DNA of 64,000 bases from Seminavis robusta (Eukaryota > Bacillariophyta > Bacillariophyceae > Naviculales > Naviculaceae). The stretch lies in assembly GCA_903772945.1 (NCBI GenBank), contig CAICTM010000189.1, forward strand, positions 7,501-71,500, given 5' to 3'. The notes under the pieces were generated by a model, which was not told the origin of the DNA, ran no database searches, and saw nothing but the letters and a program-made list of their open reading frames with translations. Made by a program: the position numbers and the translations under genes. This document shows, piece by piece, positions 41,196 through 51,347 of the stretch. Position 1 is the stretch's first letter. Each line of letters opens with the position of its first letter.

Positions 41196-44100
41196 TCATT
41201 TTGCAGATTGAATTGATTTTGCGCTCATGGGTGGTGCTAGAATAATTCTCTCGCTTTGAGGAGTTGAGGGAGCATTGGAAGGTGGAACCAGGTAAGTCTT
41301 AGGCTGAGGTTGAGGGAGACTGACATTCTCTCGATCGCGATCCTTCTTCCTCGAGGAAGGAAATCTTAGCAGCCCCCTCAACCGACTTGGCGTATCGGGA
41401 GCCGATTGCTGTTTCTGAGCGTTTGGTCTGGGTCGAAGCGGCGTTCGCTTCCGTTGAGGAGTACCCTGCCTCGACCCAGATCTTGAACTCGCCTGTGACT
41501 GGGCCTCTTGCGACATTGAGCCAGTGGTACCATGTCGAAGAGGAGTACCAGAACGAGATCCTGGACGTGACGGAGGACGGGAACTTGATCGTTGGGGCGA
41601 TTGAGGCGGGGTCATCTTGGAAACTGGCGGCATACCTTCCATTTGCGCAGCTGATGATGCAAGCTTAGCTGCCTTCATTGCCACATGATTCTCCCTCTCG
41701 AGCTTCTCTAGCTGCCGTGTCAATGCACCCACCTTGGCCTCGAGATTTGCTGTTCTGTACTTTTCGTTTCTCGCGGACTGAATTTCCGCTTCAGCCTTTT
41801 CGAGGCGGCTCTTCAGCTTGAAATTTTCTTCCTGAATTGAGTTGTTACGCCAGCGTAGCTTCTCCAGTCTCTCCTTGACCTCGTGAATGGGGAAGTCGTC
41901 AATGGGGTTGCGCGGCTTCACCTCCGGACTAGAACGACACTCCTGCGAGAGCCGATCAACCGATTCCCTGAGCTTTGCGACTTCAGCCATGTGTACCAAT
42001 TTGCTCTCTTCGAGTTGCATTTTGAGTGCCGTGATCTCTCGCTCGAAAGCTGCGTTCCTGGTTGTCAGATCCAAGACTTCCCTCTCCATATCTTCAATCT
42101 CTTCTCGCCTACTAGAGGCAGTGTTGACCATACTGCCTTGTAGGTGGTCCATTTCGTTTTTCATGTTGCCCACCAGCTGCTCCTGAGCGTCGAGGGTGTG
42201 CTCCAATGCAAAGATCTGGTTGTTCTTCTGCTCCAAGGCTTTTTGCATTTCTTGTCGCAAAGTCTGATTCTCCAGATCAAACTTCTTCATATCCCTGGTC
42301 ATGGCTTCAAAGTCCTCAGCTGCCTGTCCTTTGATTGACATCAAAGACTTCTGAAGTGAATCTATAGTTGCATCCTTGTCCGATGTCAAGAGAGACAATT
42401 TCCGCTCGTACGCTTCGACAATCTTGCCAGACTGCATCTGGAGATTTTCGGCAGCATTCATCTTCTCCTTGAATGCTGACAGCCTATCGTTCTCGGCCTC
42501 AAGGTCCTTCAATTGCTGCTGGAGATCCTCGATCTCCTCGAACAGGGCAGAGTTCTGGTTTTCACTCTGGGCATCACCTGCAATGGAGCGCGAATAATCC
42601 ATGGTCATGGTGTGATTCTGAGATTCGAGTCTGGATATCTTCTTTTCGGCCGCCTCCAGCGCTTGGTTCTTCAGCCGAAGCTCAGCGTGGACGTTGTCAA
42701 TTTCAGTCTCGAGGGCTTCAATCTGACTTGTGCAGCCGTCGATATTGCGTCTCAGTTCCTCGATAACCTTGTCGCGTTGGGCTACAAGTGCATCCCTCTC
42801 TCTGGCCAACAAATCAATTGCTTTACTGTTGGCATCTCTGGTAGCAAGCGCTTCCTCGAGCCTTTGTTCTGCTTCTTCGCGGGCAGCCAGCGCTGCTTGA
42901 AGATCTCCTCGCTGCCCAGCCATGGCATGCGAGTTCCTCTCCAATTCTTCAAGATCGTATTTGGTTCGAGCAAGTTCATTCCTGATGTTGTCAAAGTCTC
43001 TAAGCTTGAAACGAAGCTCTCTTAGTTCTGTTCGATAGGTTTCGTTTGCTTCTTCCAACTCATCAATTTGTGCACTCAAACTGACCACCTCAGGTGACTC
43101 GCCATTTGGAGTGAGCATGCCGGGACGATAGCTTGGGCCTCTGGAAGCGGTCAGCTGTCTGTTCAAAGCCGAGATAGACTCATCTCGATTGTGGATTTCC
43201 GCGCGTAGGGCTTCCAACTCTTCGTCTTGCTCGATGATTTGCCCAGCAAAGATCTCGCTCTCCTGGTGAAGGCGTCGAAGTTCTGCTTTCAATTGGACCG
43301 AAGAGCGCTTCTTATCTTCTCTCATTGCCTCCAACTCTTGGGCCGACCTTTGCAATCGCTTCTGCAGCTCTTGTACTGTGGACTCATGGGTCATTGACTG
43401 CTGAACAAGCGCTGACACGGCGTCGTCCCGTTCTTGGATTTGGCGTCGATAGTGGTGTGACCCGACACTGACTTCATCATCCATGATCTCTTGAAGACGA
43501 GATATCTCAGATTCAGCGAATTTCAACTGCTTCTTGGACAGAGAAAGCTCATGAATCAACCTCGTTTCAACCTCCTTGTAGTCAGCTAGAGCTTCACGCA
43601 GTTCAGAGACGTCATCTTGAGCTTGTTCAATCGCGCTGGCGGATGATTGTGAAGCCGCCGACGCAACGTCTCGGTTCTGTCGCACCGTCTGAAGTTCTAA
43701 AGACAGGTCTGATATCTTTTGTTCCAGAACCACTGATGATTTCACCAACGCAGATATCGTAGTATCCCTATCCTCCAGCTTCTCCTTGAGTGTTCGACTC
43801 TCTCGCTCTCTTTCCCTCCGCAACGCTTCCAACTGCTTGCGTAGATCCGATTCCAACGCGCCTCCGCTCTGCAGATTGGCGGCCGAGGATGGTTGGCGTT
43901 GTTGTTGCACAACTTGTTCTTCCAACAGCTGTTTCTGAAGCTTCTCCACTTCCTGTTTCAGGACCGCAACTTGATCAGAGTCCGATGTGGGTTCGCCAGC
44001 GGACGACGATGAAGAATTGTTGACCAGCAGATCGGAGATTTCAGCTTCCTTCGTTTGCAACTGAAACATGAACTCTTCTGCCGCCCTCGTCTTCTCAGTT

Positions 44101-46637
44101 TGTAGATTTGACAATGCTTCCTCGTGTTGGCGGACCATTGTGTTCTTGTCTTGTTCCAACTGTTGTACCTTCTGCATGGCGCTATCTTTCGCAGAGCAGA
44201 TTTGATCAATGTTCGTCTTGAGCTGAGCGATTTCACTCTCGCGAGACTCCAACTCGGCTGCTCCCGTCTTCTTGTCTTCCTCCAGCTTCTGAACAGCAAT
44301 CATGTGCTCTTCGGTCATACTTGCCTTCTCATTCTTCAGCTTTTCGAGTTCTTCTTCGACGTTTTCCTTGTCCAGCTCCAAACGACCGATTCGTTCCATG
44401 TAGGCTTCCGCCATAGTCGCCTTTTCGTTTTCAAACTCGTTTAGTCTGGTCTGTGCTTCTCGCAACTGTTCATCCAGCTTTGAAACGCGCTGAGAATCCT
44501 TGGCCTTGAGCTGTCCTCGCAACTTCTGGATTTCGGCCCGGTACTCTTCCATAGCTCCATCGCGCGTCGACGCCAGCTTGGCTTCAGATTCCTTCAAACG
44601 GGCCACCAATTCTTCCAGTTCTTGCGTTTCAGTCTGGCGTGAATTTCGCAACTCTTCCAACTCAGCCTGCACGTATTCTAGCTCTTTGGCACGTGCTACA
44701 GCCTTCCTCTCATTTTCTTGAAGTTTCTCGACATTGCGCAGCATAGTTGACAAGTCTGCAGCGGTGCCATCCTCGTGCAGGACACCCAATTCATCACTTG
44801 GGCCCATGTTACTATCGAAGTCACCACGAGAAGTCAGGCCATCATCAACAACAAGAACAGCAGATAGTTGAGCCAACTGCTCTTCAGCGTATTCCTTTCC
44901 TTCTGTGACTTCATGGAGGACTGTCTCCAAGTGCTCCACTCGGTCATGATGCTCCTTGCGCGTTCTGTCACACTCCGTTTCCAATCTCTCAATGGCATCT
45001 TCCGAAGATCGCAGACGCTCCTTCAGGTTGGCCACCAACTGGGGATCTACAGATTCCGCAGGCGGTGTACTTGTCTTGGCTTCCACGGGAGCTTCAGTTT
45101 GTGCTTCCTCGGCATCCCTTCGAGCCTTTTCAGCCGCTGTGAGAGCAATCTTCTGCTCTTCCAGCTCTTCATCGCGCAATTCCAGCTCGCGGTTGATGTC
45201 ATCAAGTGCCTTGCGTAGGCGGCCAATCTCCTCCTCTTGAGCATCGTGAAGAACTCGCAAGTCTTCTGCTTCATCCGCACGGTACTGTTCTTGGTTATTC
45301 GCATCTTTCTTCACCTTGTCTAGCTTCGATGCCAAATCGTTGACCTTTTCTGTAGCCTGTCGCAGCTGTTCTTGCAAGACTCCAATATTGCGATTGGAGT
45401 CCATGAGCTGAGACCTGAGGTTATCCTGTTCGGCACTGTTGCTATAGCGGGTCAAGTCAACGCTGGAGTTCACTTCCTCGCTGCTTCCCCTCTGCTGTTG
45501 CTGTTGTTCCAGTTGCTGGATCGTCTGCTTCATATTTTCTGTTAGCTGATGGTGAGCCTCTTCGGTGGCCTCCAAATGCTGTTGAAGGTCTTCGACTTCC
45601 AGTTGGTGTTCATGCATCATGCGAGCCCGTTCCTGCTTAAGGATATCTAGTGCTGCTTCCGTCACGGACAATCGATGCTTGGTCTTTTTCAAAATCTCAC
45701 GTGTTTGAGGCAGACTTTGCTTCATAAAACTCCGATTAGTGTAGGAGGATCGCTGCGAGTTGCCCAACTGCGACTGCACGCTTTCGTCGTCACCCGCTGA
45801 TATACCAGACAGGTTGTTTGCATGCGATGCCGCCTTCATATCTTCTAGTTTGTGGTTGAGGCGATCCACTTCTTGCTGCAGGACTTGGCTGTCCTGGACT
45901 TGCGCCCGTAGATCCTCCATTTCCTGTTCCATGAAAATTTTGTCTGACTTCCACTTGTCCGAGTCATCTCGCTTTCCATACGCCGATTCTTCTTGTTCCA
46001 GTTCCATCTGATGGAGTTGGTTCTTGAGATCCGAAATGGTGTGCCTCTGGAATGCACTTTCTTCGCGGAGTTTGGTCAGCTGCTCTTCTCTCTCGACCAA
46101 GGTTTGTTCCGCATTCTTACAGCGACTTTCAATGGAATTGAGCAGCTTTTCACTCTTTCGGATGGTTTCTTCTAGTCTTTTGTGGCGTTCATCTCCTTGA
46201 CGAGTTTGATGATTCAGTTGATTCATAAAGTCAGCTTCCATCGTGGCTGTTTTGGCGGACAAGGCCGCATTAGACTGTTTCAATTCTCGAATGATTTGTG
46301 AGGCAGACTTTCCATGTGTCGAGTTGGTGTCGTTGTGAATGCTGCGGTCAATAGAATCTTGTGATGGCAACCGATTGATCATTGGGAAAAATCCAGAAGT
46401 GGATCTAGCAGGAGAACTAGGAGCTGACATGGAACCACGGGCATTGTTGTTGTTGCTGCTGCCAGGGCGCTTTTTCTTCTTGGTGACGCTACCGTTGACA
46501 GGAGTGCTAGGACGAGGAGCCAAGCTGGAGATCACCTCCATTCCAGATATCACCTCCATGGTTCCTTCAAACCACCCCTTGGTTCCACCAGAGTTGGCGT
46601 TCCCTCCATTGCTACTGCTGGTCGAGTTGTTGCTCAT
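41196..46637 (-). CDS. Giant coiled-coil protein (golgin/SMC-like rod)
   Basis: 1813 residues in a single uninterrupted exon from ATG 46637 (MSNNSTSSSN). Residues 1-110 are Ser/Asn-rich and disordered, with a short basic KKKKRP patch. About residues 115-1640 are nearly continuous heptad coiled coil, dominated by Glu, Leu, Lys, Arg and Gln (LEELERNS, VEELREALADYKE). A recurring short block (ERDDAVSALVQQS, RDTTISALVKSS, NRDESISALNRQL) marks internal repeats. The last 170 residues are Ser/Arg/Pro-rich with SRPPSRPGSRSGTP, likely phosphorylated. No ATPase, kinesin or GRIP motif was seen. Long rods of this kind tether vesicles or build centrosomal or cell-wall-associated scaffolds; the role here is unknown. 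Confidence 0.85.
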   Translation of the reverse strand: MSNNSTSSSNGGNANSGGTKGWFEGTMEVISGMEVISSLAPRPSTPVNGSVTKKKKRPGSSNNNNARGSMSAPSSPARSTSGFFPMINRLPSQDSIDRSIHNDTNSTHGKSASQIIRELKQSNAALSAKTATMEADFMNQLNHQTRQGDERHKRLEETIRKSEKLLNSIESRCKNAEQTLVEREEQLTKLREESAFQRHTISDLKNQLHQMELEQEESAYGKRDDSDKWKSDKIFMEQEMEDLRAQVQDSQVLQQEVDRLNHKLEDMKAASHANNLSGISAGDDESVQSQLGNSQRSSYTNRSFMKQSLPQTREILKKTKHRLSVTEAALDILKQERARMMHEHQLEVEDLQQHLEATEEAHHQLTENMKQTIQQLEQQQQQRGSSEEVNSSVDLTRYSNSAEQDNLRSQLMDSNRNIGVLQEQLRQATEKVNDLASKLDKVKKDANNQEQYRADEAEDLRVLHDAQEEEIGRLRKALDDINRELELRDEELEEQKIALTAAEKARRDAEEAQTEAPVEAKTSTPPAESVDPQLVANLKERLRSSEDAIERLETECDRTRKEHHDRVEHLETVLHEVTEGKEYAEEQLAQLSAVLVVDDGLTSRGDFDSNMGPSDELGVLHEDGTAADLSTMLRNVEKLQENERKAVARAKELEYVQAELEELRNSRQTETQELEELVARLKESEAKLASTRDGAMEEYRAEIQKLRGQLKAKDSQRVSKLDEQLREAQTRLNEFENEKATMAEAYMERIGRLELDKENVEEELEKLKNEKASMTEEHMIAVQKLEEDKKTGAAELESRESEIAQLKTNIDQICSAKDSAMQKVQQLEQDKNTMVRQHEEALSNLQTEKTRAAEEFMFQLQTKEAEISDLLVNNSSSSSAGEPTSDSDQVAVLKQEVEKLQKQLLEEQVVQQQRQPSSAANLQSGGALESDLRKQLEALRRERERESRTLKEKLEDRDTTISALVKSSVVLEQKISDLSLELQTVRQNRDVASAASQSSASAIEQAQDDVSELREALADYKEVETRLIHELSLSKKQLKFAESEISRLQEIMDDEVSVGSHHYRRQIQERDDAVSALVQQSMTHESTVQELQKRLQRSAQELEAMREDKKRSSVQLKAELRRLHQESEIFAGQIIEQDEELEALRAEIHNRDESISALNRQLTASRGPSYRPGMLTPNGESPEVVSLSAQIDELEEANETYRTELRELRFKLRDFDNIRNELARTKYDLEELERNSHAMAGQRGDLQAALAAREEAEQRLEEALATRDANSKAIDLLARERDALVAQRDKVIEELRRNIDGCTSQIEALETEIDNVHAELRLKNQALEAAEKKISRLESQNHTMTMDYSRSIAGDAQSENQNSALFEEIEDLQQQLKDLEAENDRLSAFKEKMNAAENLQMQSGKIVEAYERKLSLLTSDKDATIDSLQKSLMSIKGQAAEDFEAMTRDMKKFDLENQTLRQEMQKALEQKNNQIFALEHTLDAQEQLVGNMKNEMDHLQGSMVNTASSRREEIEDMEREVLDLTTRNAAFEREITALKMQLEESKLVHMAEVAKLRESVDRLSQECRSSPEVKPRNPIDDFPIHEVKERLEKLRWRNNSIQEENFKLKSRLEKAEAEIQSARNEKYRTANLEAKVGALTRQLEKLERENHVAMKAAKLASSAAQMEGMPPVSKMTPPQSPQRSSSRPPSRPGSRSGTPLRHGTTGSMSQEAQSQASSRSGSRQGTPQRKRTPLRPRPNAQKQQSAPDTPSRLRGLLRFPSSRKKDRDRENVSLPQPQPKTYLVPPSNAPSTPQSERIILAPPMSAKSIQSAK

Positions 46638-47703
46638 GGTGAGACAACCGCACACTACTACTAGTAAAGATGCTTTTTCGCGGTTGCGCCTCACTCAATC
46701 AAACCGCTTACTACCAAATCAATGGAGGCTACCAGTAGCCAGAAAGACAGACGAAAATAGTGATCTGCCCCCAAAGGCTGTCTTGTTCTGGGAGTGAGCG
46801 GATCTTTTCTGACGCTCCGAGTTGTTATTGTTGCTCTTGTTCTGTCACCCTTGGATTGGCAGAGCACACCGCATTGTCATTTCCTTTCGGATTCTGGATA
46901 ACGGTCTTGATTTTTCATTCAACTTCTTTGGCACGAATTAGAGCACGTAAGCCAGGGGATGCCGATGAAGCGAAAAATTGCCAATCAGTCGGACGATGAA
47001 TCCCGTCATTTTTCATGGGTCGCGTTGCACATTCCCGTGGAAAGATGCAAGGCTCGACTAATTTGTCCTGTGTCTTCAAAATAATATTCCTGAATCCCTG
47101 CTACCATCGAGTGGCAGCCACATTGCCGCAGGCCGAACAGATAGCGAGCCGTTGCTTCACTTCCAAAGCCAGGGAAAACAAAATATCCATAGTCCATAGA
47201 AATACCCTCGACGACAGCATCGGAGGTACGGCAGGTACATTGGTACTGTACCATACAGACCTGGTTCCGTCCACGTGAAAGACTGTCACTCTCGTCCTTT
47301 CACTGCTGGTGTCGCTCCTGGCTTGGGTACGGTAACACCAGAGTAAGATATCGAACTACTGGTATGCAAAATGGCACCGCGGGGTAAATGTAAGCAATCC
47401 ACGACACCATGTAGCTAGCTAGTACCATACAGGCACTGTGCCCATCGCTTTTGGTGTGCGTGGAGGACGTTTTAGAAACGAAAGAAGCTCATGTCTTCGT
47501 TCTCTTATTATCTTTAAAACTCGAATATCAAGTACTCTACTTGAGCTAGCTACGGTACAATTGTTTCCATCGCTGCCGGTGCCTCCAATTGTTCCCCTCA
47601 GTCCTCATGTCCTCCGCAATCCATTCGTATTCACTTTGGTAGTTCTTTACAGCGTTGTTTCTCTCGAGACAAGTCAGGCAATATGCATCTGGCTACTAGC
47701 TAG
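46638..47703. other. Intergenic, no gene seen
   Basis: About 1.07 kb upstream of the coiled-coil gene. It contains CTAGCTAGTACC (47411-47426), a GGTACGGCAGGTAC repeat near 47224-47250 and more CTAGCTAG at 47695-47708. No convincing ORF. Confidence 0.4.
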
Positions 47704-48369
47704 CTAGTTTCGGTCATTACCACCAGAACCTGGTGAAAGGCAGAAGAAGGAACAGTCTTCAGGTCTGAACTTTGCAATCTGCCCAGCTGAGCAAGGAGCA
47801 GGTGGACTGGGTGGGATACAGCCTGGACCATCTTCATCATTATCAGTGTCATCAAGGTCGTTGTCATTGTCTTCGCTATCCCATCCCATTGCATTAGAGA
47901 TGGTGCTTGTTGTGGTAGGGGTTCGTCCAATGGTAATGGTGGCTCCATTGCTCCCCTGCTGAGATGACCCTTGCCTAGATGATGTGGAATTGGTGGGAGT
48001 TCCAGTGGTGTCTCCTACCACCAACTTGCGGTCTCGGTCATCACCGCCAGAACCTGGTGAAAGGCAGAAGAAGGAACAGTCTTCAGGTCTGAACTTTGCA
48101 ATCTGTCCAGCTGGGCATGGAGCAGGCGGGCTGGGTGGGATACAACCCGGACCATCTTCCTCATTGTCATTATCATCAGGGCTACTGCCGTTATCATTGT
48201 CATTGTCTCCGCTATCCCCTCCCATTGCATTGGAGAAGGTGCTTGGTGTGGTAGGGGTTCGTCCAATGGTAATGGTGGCTCCATTAAGCCCCTGCCTAGA
48301 TGACCCTTGCCTAGATGATGTGGAATTGGTGGGAGGTCCATTGGTGTCTTCTACCACCAATTTGCGATC
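47704..48369 (-). repeat. Tandem duplication, two units of about 336 bp
   Basis: Unit 1 is 48369-48034 and unit 2 is 48033-47704. They differ mainly in the acidic stretch, where unit 2 is shorter. Near-identity at DNA level indicates a recent in-frame duplication. Confidence 0.85.
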
Positions 48370-48639
48370 TTCATCATGGGGGTGGACTGCGACGAAGTTG
48401 AGGTCCCCTTCATCAAAGTTGAGGTCTTCATTGACAGGGTCGACAACTGTTGTGCCATTGTTCTGTAGCAAATGATCCATTGTACCCTGAAAGTACCATG
48501 GTTCTCGTTTGTCACCCCCTTCGGTCGACATGTCAATAGCATCGACTTCGTTCGATCCCCGAAGATTACCATCCGACGCAAGAACCCGGGCCGAATTCCA
48601 CGCGCAAGCCACGGCGACGAGTTTGTTCACGAGCTTCAT
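47704..48639 (-). CDS. Secreted protein with two tandem 112-residue repeats
   Basis: 311 residues, one exon, with signal peptide MKLVNKLVAVACAWNSARVLA. After a unique 90-residue region come two near-identical units starting DRKLVV (residues 91-202 and 203-311). Each has a Thr/Ser/Gly-rich half (TNSTSSRQGSS, GATITIGRTPTT), an Asp/Asn-rich acidic stretch, and a Cys module (GCIPPSPPAPC, then AGQIAKFRPEDCSFFCLSPG). The stop falls where a third unit would begin. The pattern of four Cys in about 35 residues, twice, suggests small disulfide knots. Acidic Asp/Asn stretches could bind calcium or silica-associated partners; this is speculation. No known family recognised. Confidence 0.75.
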   Translation of the reverse strand: MKLVNKLVAVACAWNSARVLASDGNLRGSNEVDAIDMSTEGGDKREPWYFQGTMDHLLQNNGTTVVDPVNEDLNFDEGDLNFVAVHPHDEDRKLVVEDTNGPPTNSTSSRQGSSRQGLNGATITIGRTPTTPSTFSNAMGGDSGDNDNDNGSSPDDNDNEEDGPGCIPPSPPAPCPAGQIAKFRPEDCSFFCLSPGSGGDDRDRKLVVGDTTGTPTNSTSSRQGSSQQGSNGATITIGRTPTTTSTISNAMGWDSEDNDNDLDDTDNDEDGPGCIPPSPPAPCSAGQIAKFRPEDCSFFCLSPGSGGNDRN

Positions 48640-50184
48640 AGTGCTGTGAGAGATTTGTTGTTAGGTTCGTTTCTCTAGTTTATGGAATTGAATTGTGAGA
48701 CATCATTGCCTCGACCTAGCTAGTGATCGTGCGAAACATTGCCAACCCGATTGCATTCGAAGAGTCATCTTTCAGCCTCCGCAGTTCGACGTAAGAGACG
48801 AGACAAAAAAAATCTTGTCACGGCACTGTTGAAGAGCTCGATCGACGTTTCCTTCCCGGTCCAAGGTCCAAGGTGACGAAGCCAAAACCCTGCAACCTCC
48901 ACGAGGATAGGATTTCCAAGAGTGCTTCGAGTATCCCGAGTATCCCGAGTATCCTACCGCACCGATCCCCTGCCTGGATTGTCCGGAAAGGTGCGGTTGT
49001 CATCGGATCCAGTCTTCCTAAAAGCTCTGACGTAGGTCTCACGTTTTAAATTTGTTTTCGGATTGAAGGTCGCGGATAATCTTCCAGTCGAATAATTCGG
49101 TCTCCCAATACCACGGTAGTTATGGTAGCGGTATCCAGCAAACCAAGCCTCCAATGCAGAAATCCCTCGATCCCTCGCAACATGATTTGGGCGTCGCCAC
49201 AAGGCTTGCCTCTTCCACACCAGTGCCCTGATACTCGCTTGTCAAGCGGGGCACGCCTGCACTCGAAGAAAGGGATCAATCCCTCGTATTTTGCAAATGT
49301 TGCTGCGGGAGTGACGCTGGGGTCAGTAGGCTCATTCCTGCAATATATGCAGCCTACCAGCTACCGTAGCTAGCCATTGAAGAAAGCTCGATTTGCTATG
49401 TAGCGCACCTGCCTGATCCCCAAGTCATTTGGGACTGAGAGAAGGAGGCGCAGTATAGATTTTCATATCTCATTTTAAACGTGACCAGCAGACTGCTTCC
49501 TTTTCTGATGGCGAGGTCACCGGTACCAGGTACGCAACTGGCTGGATTGATTGAAGGTCAAGCATGCCGAATGAGAGCCGCCTTGACGACTCTTCGCAAG
49601 AGGCAGACCTGGACTGGTAGGAATGTTGCAGTCTGGGCACAACTCCTCCGATTACGAGTACCAGGTACTAGCTAGTACGATAGACGATTAGCCATGAGTA
49701 CAACGCATACAGGCAGCTTCGCAACCGGTGGAGTTGTGGAGTACCGTGCAGTTGTGCCGTGCGTTTTGGACGTTGACCGGAGACCGGAGTGCCAAGTGCC
49801 AAGTGCCAACGAGCCAACAAAGCTTTGACTTCTTTGGGGGGTCTGCGAGGTAAACTCTGACTTAAATACACCAACGACTGGAAGTCTCAAAGACATTTCA
49901 TTGGGACATTGTATAAACCTTTTGTAGTTTCAAATCGGGGAAGTTGTCTATCTGCGACCAAATAAGTTGAAGTTTTACAGCTTTTAACGATTTGTCTTTA
50001 ACACATCTTGTCCACCCCCCAAGAACAGAGAAAGTTCATTTCTTTCTTTGCTTTCGTACATGTACCAGGTGACCAGGTGCGAAGCTCGACCTGGTGCACG
50101 CACAAAACTGCACAGCGCAAAAACTGCTCACACATTCTTGGAACCGAAGACAACCATCCATAGACCAAGAACAAACTTGTCTGC
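48640..50184. other. Intergenic, short repeats only
   Basis: About 1.5 kb. There are three copies of CGAGTATCC at 48928-48954, and three of AGTGCCA at 49788-49808. CACCGGTACCAGGTAC lies at 49519-49533. The open frames seen overlap these repeats and look like chance. Confidence 0.4.
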
Positions 50185-50559
50185 ATGGCTCCCATAAAAT
50201 CTCCCAGCAAAACAACAACAGCTCCACCAACAACAATGAAAGCTTCAACGTTCCTCCCCGGATTTTCATTTGTGATTGTGGATGACAACTGCACCTCGCA
50301 CAAGAAGGAGGCGAAGCCTGCCATTGCCAGCCTCGACAATTGCTCTTCGCACAAGAAGCCTGGCAGATCCGTTTCACCGCGACGCACGACCTCCTTGGAT
50401 CGTTGGTCATCGCACAGCAACAGCTCCACACGCAGCCTGGACGCGTCAATGGCTCCTCCAGACAGACCCGAGCAACGTCGCTGGTCCACTGGTGGAGGCA
50501 GCAGCAGCGTTCCCCGAACACCTCCAAGGCGAACCAGTCTGACCAAGGTTCATGATTAA
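50185..50559 (+). CDS. Small Ser/Arg-rich hypothetical protein with SSHKK-like repeats
   Basis: 124 residues from an ATG after CTGC. It contains three related blocks: DNCTSHKKEAKP, DNCSSHKKPGRS and DRWSSHSNSSTRS. It ends in a basic Pro/Arg segment (SSSVPRTPPRRTS). Repeats inside a frame with no stops argue for a real gene, though overlapping frames on the other strand are also open. Possible phosphorylated or nucleic-acid-binding peptide; function unknown. Confidence 0.4.
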   Translation: MAPIKSPSKTTTAPPTTMKASTFLPGFSFVIVDDNCTSHKKEAKPAIASLDNCSSHKKPGRSVSPRRTTSLDRWSSHSNSSTRSLDASMAPPDRPEQRRWSTGGGSSSVPRTPPRRTSLTKVHD

Positions 50560-51347
50560 GACCACAATTTCCAGGGGATAAAGCGGCGGCCGAAACATTA
50601 AGCACCATGGTGCCCAACGGGTCTTCGAGCACGACGGACAAGGGGAAGCAACTGTACCGTACACACAGAGAATGTGAACAACCATGTAAAATACATGTAT
50701 GCTCCTCTTGCCGATGCTGGTCTTCAGCGCTTCATGGATTATGTAAACATTAGGTTTGTGTACAGCAACTACACATGACATAACTGCTCCGAAACGATCC
50801 TTAGCCATGAGTAACATAAAGATCATATTAGCAATGAGCGACAGGAAGCCTTACTTGATGATGGACGCATGTGGCGGAGAACTAGAAGTCCGCAGCTGGC
50901 CAGGCCGATTGAGGAGAACAAAGCAGCGACATGCATCGGGTCTGTGGTGGGGGGCACCAGCCGGCCCTGGTAATTTCTTGGTGTTGGCTCAGGTGGGGCA
51001 AACACCAGGTCCAACTCCAGGCCCCACCCATGGCAAACTCCCCTTGCCGCTCCTTCACCAAGGCAAGCCGGACCAACGCCCGGTTCAACTCCGTATCCTA
51101 CATCCATGCTCCCGGGCCCACCTGTGATGTTCCTGGAGTAGCTGCATGCTGGTCCTGGAGGAGGTGCCTGCAATGGGCAACGACCAGGACTCTTTTAACT
51201 CCTGGTCTAGGTTCACGAAACGATTACGAGCAAGAAGTCAGACGTGTTAAAAAATGCGGTGTTGCTGAAACTATATAACTTTTGCGCAATTCGGACTGAG
51301 AATTCAGCTTCATATCTGTATTTCACTGCACGGACTGGTTAAGCAAG
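50560..51347. other. Intergenic, no gene seen
   Basis: About 790 bp. Pro/Gly-rich readings at 50930-51175 come from a GC-rich patch with GGTCCTGG and CCAGG repeats and are not supported as genes. Confidence 0.4.

Noticed and set aside
50823-51278. Pro/Gly-rich open frames on both strands
   Set aside because: They arise from a GC-rich CCTGG/CCAGG patch and are open on both strands, which argues against coding.
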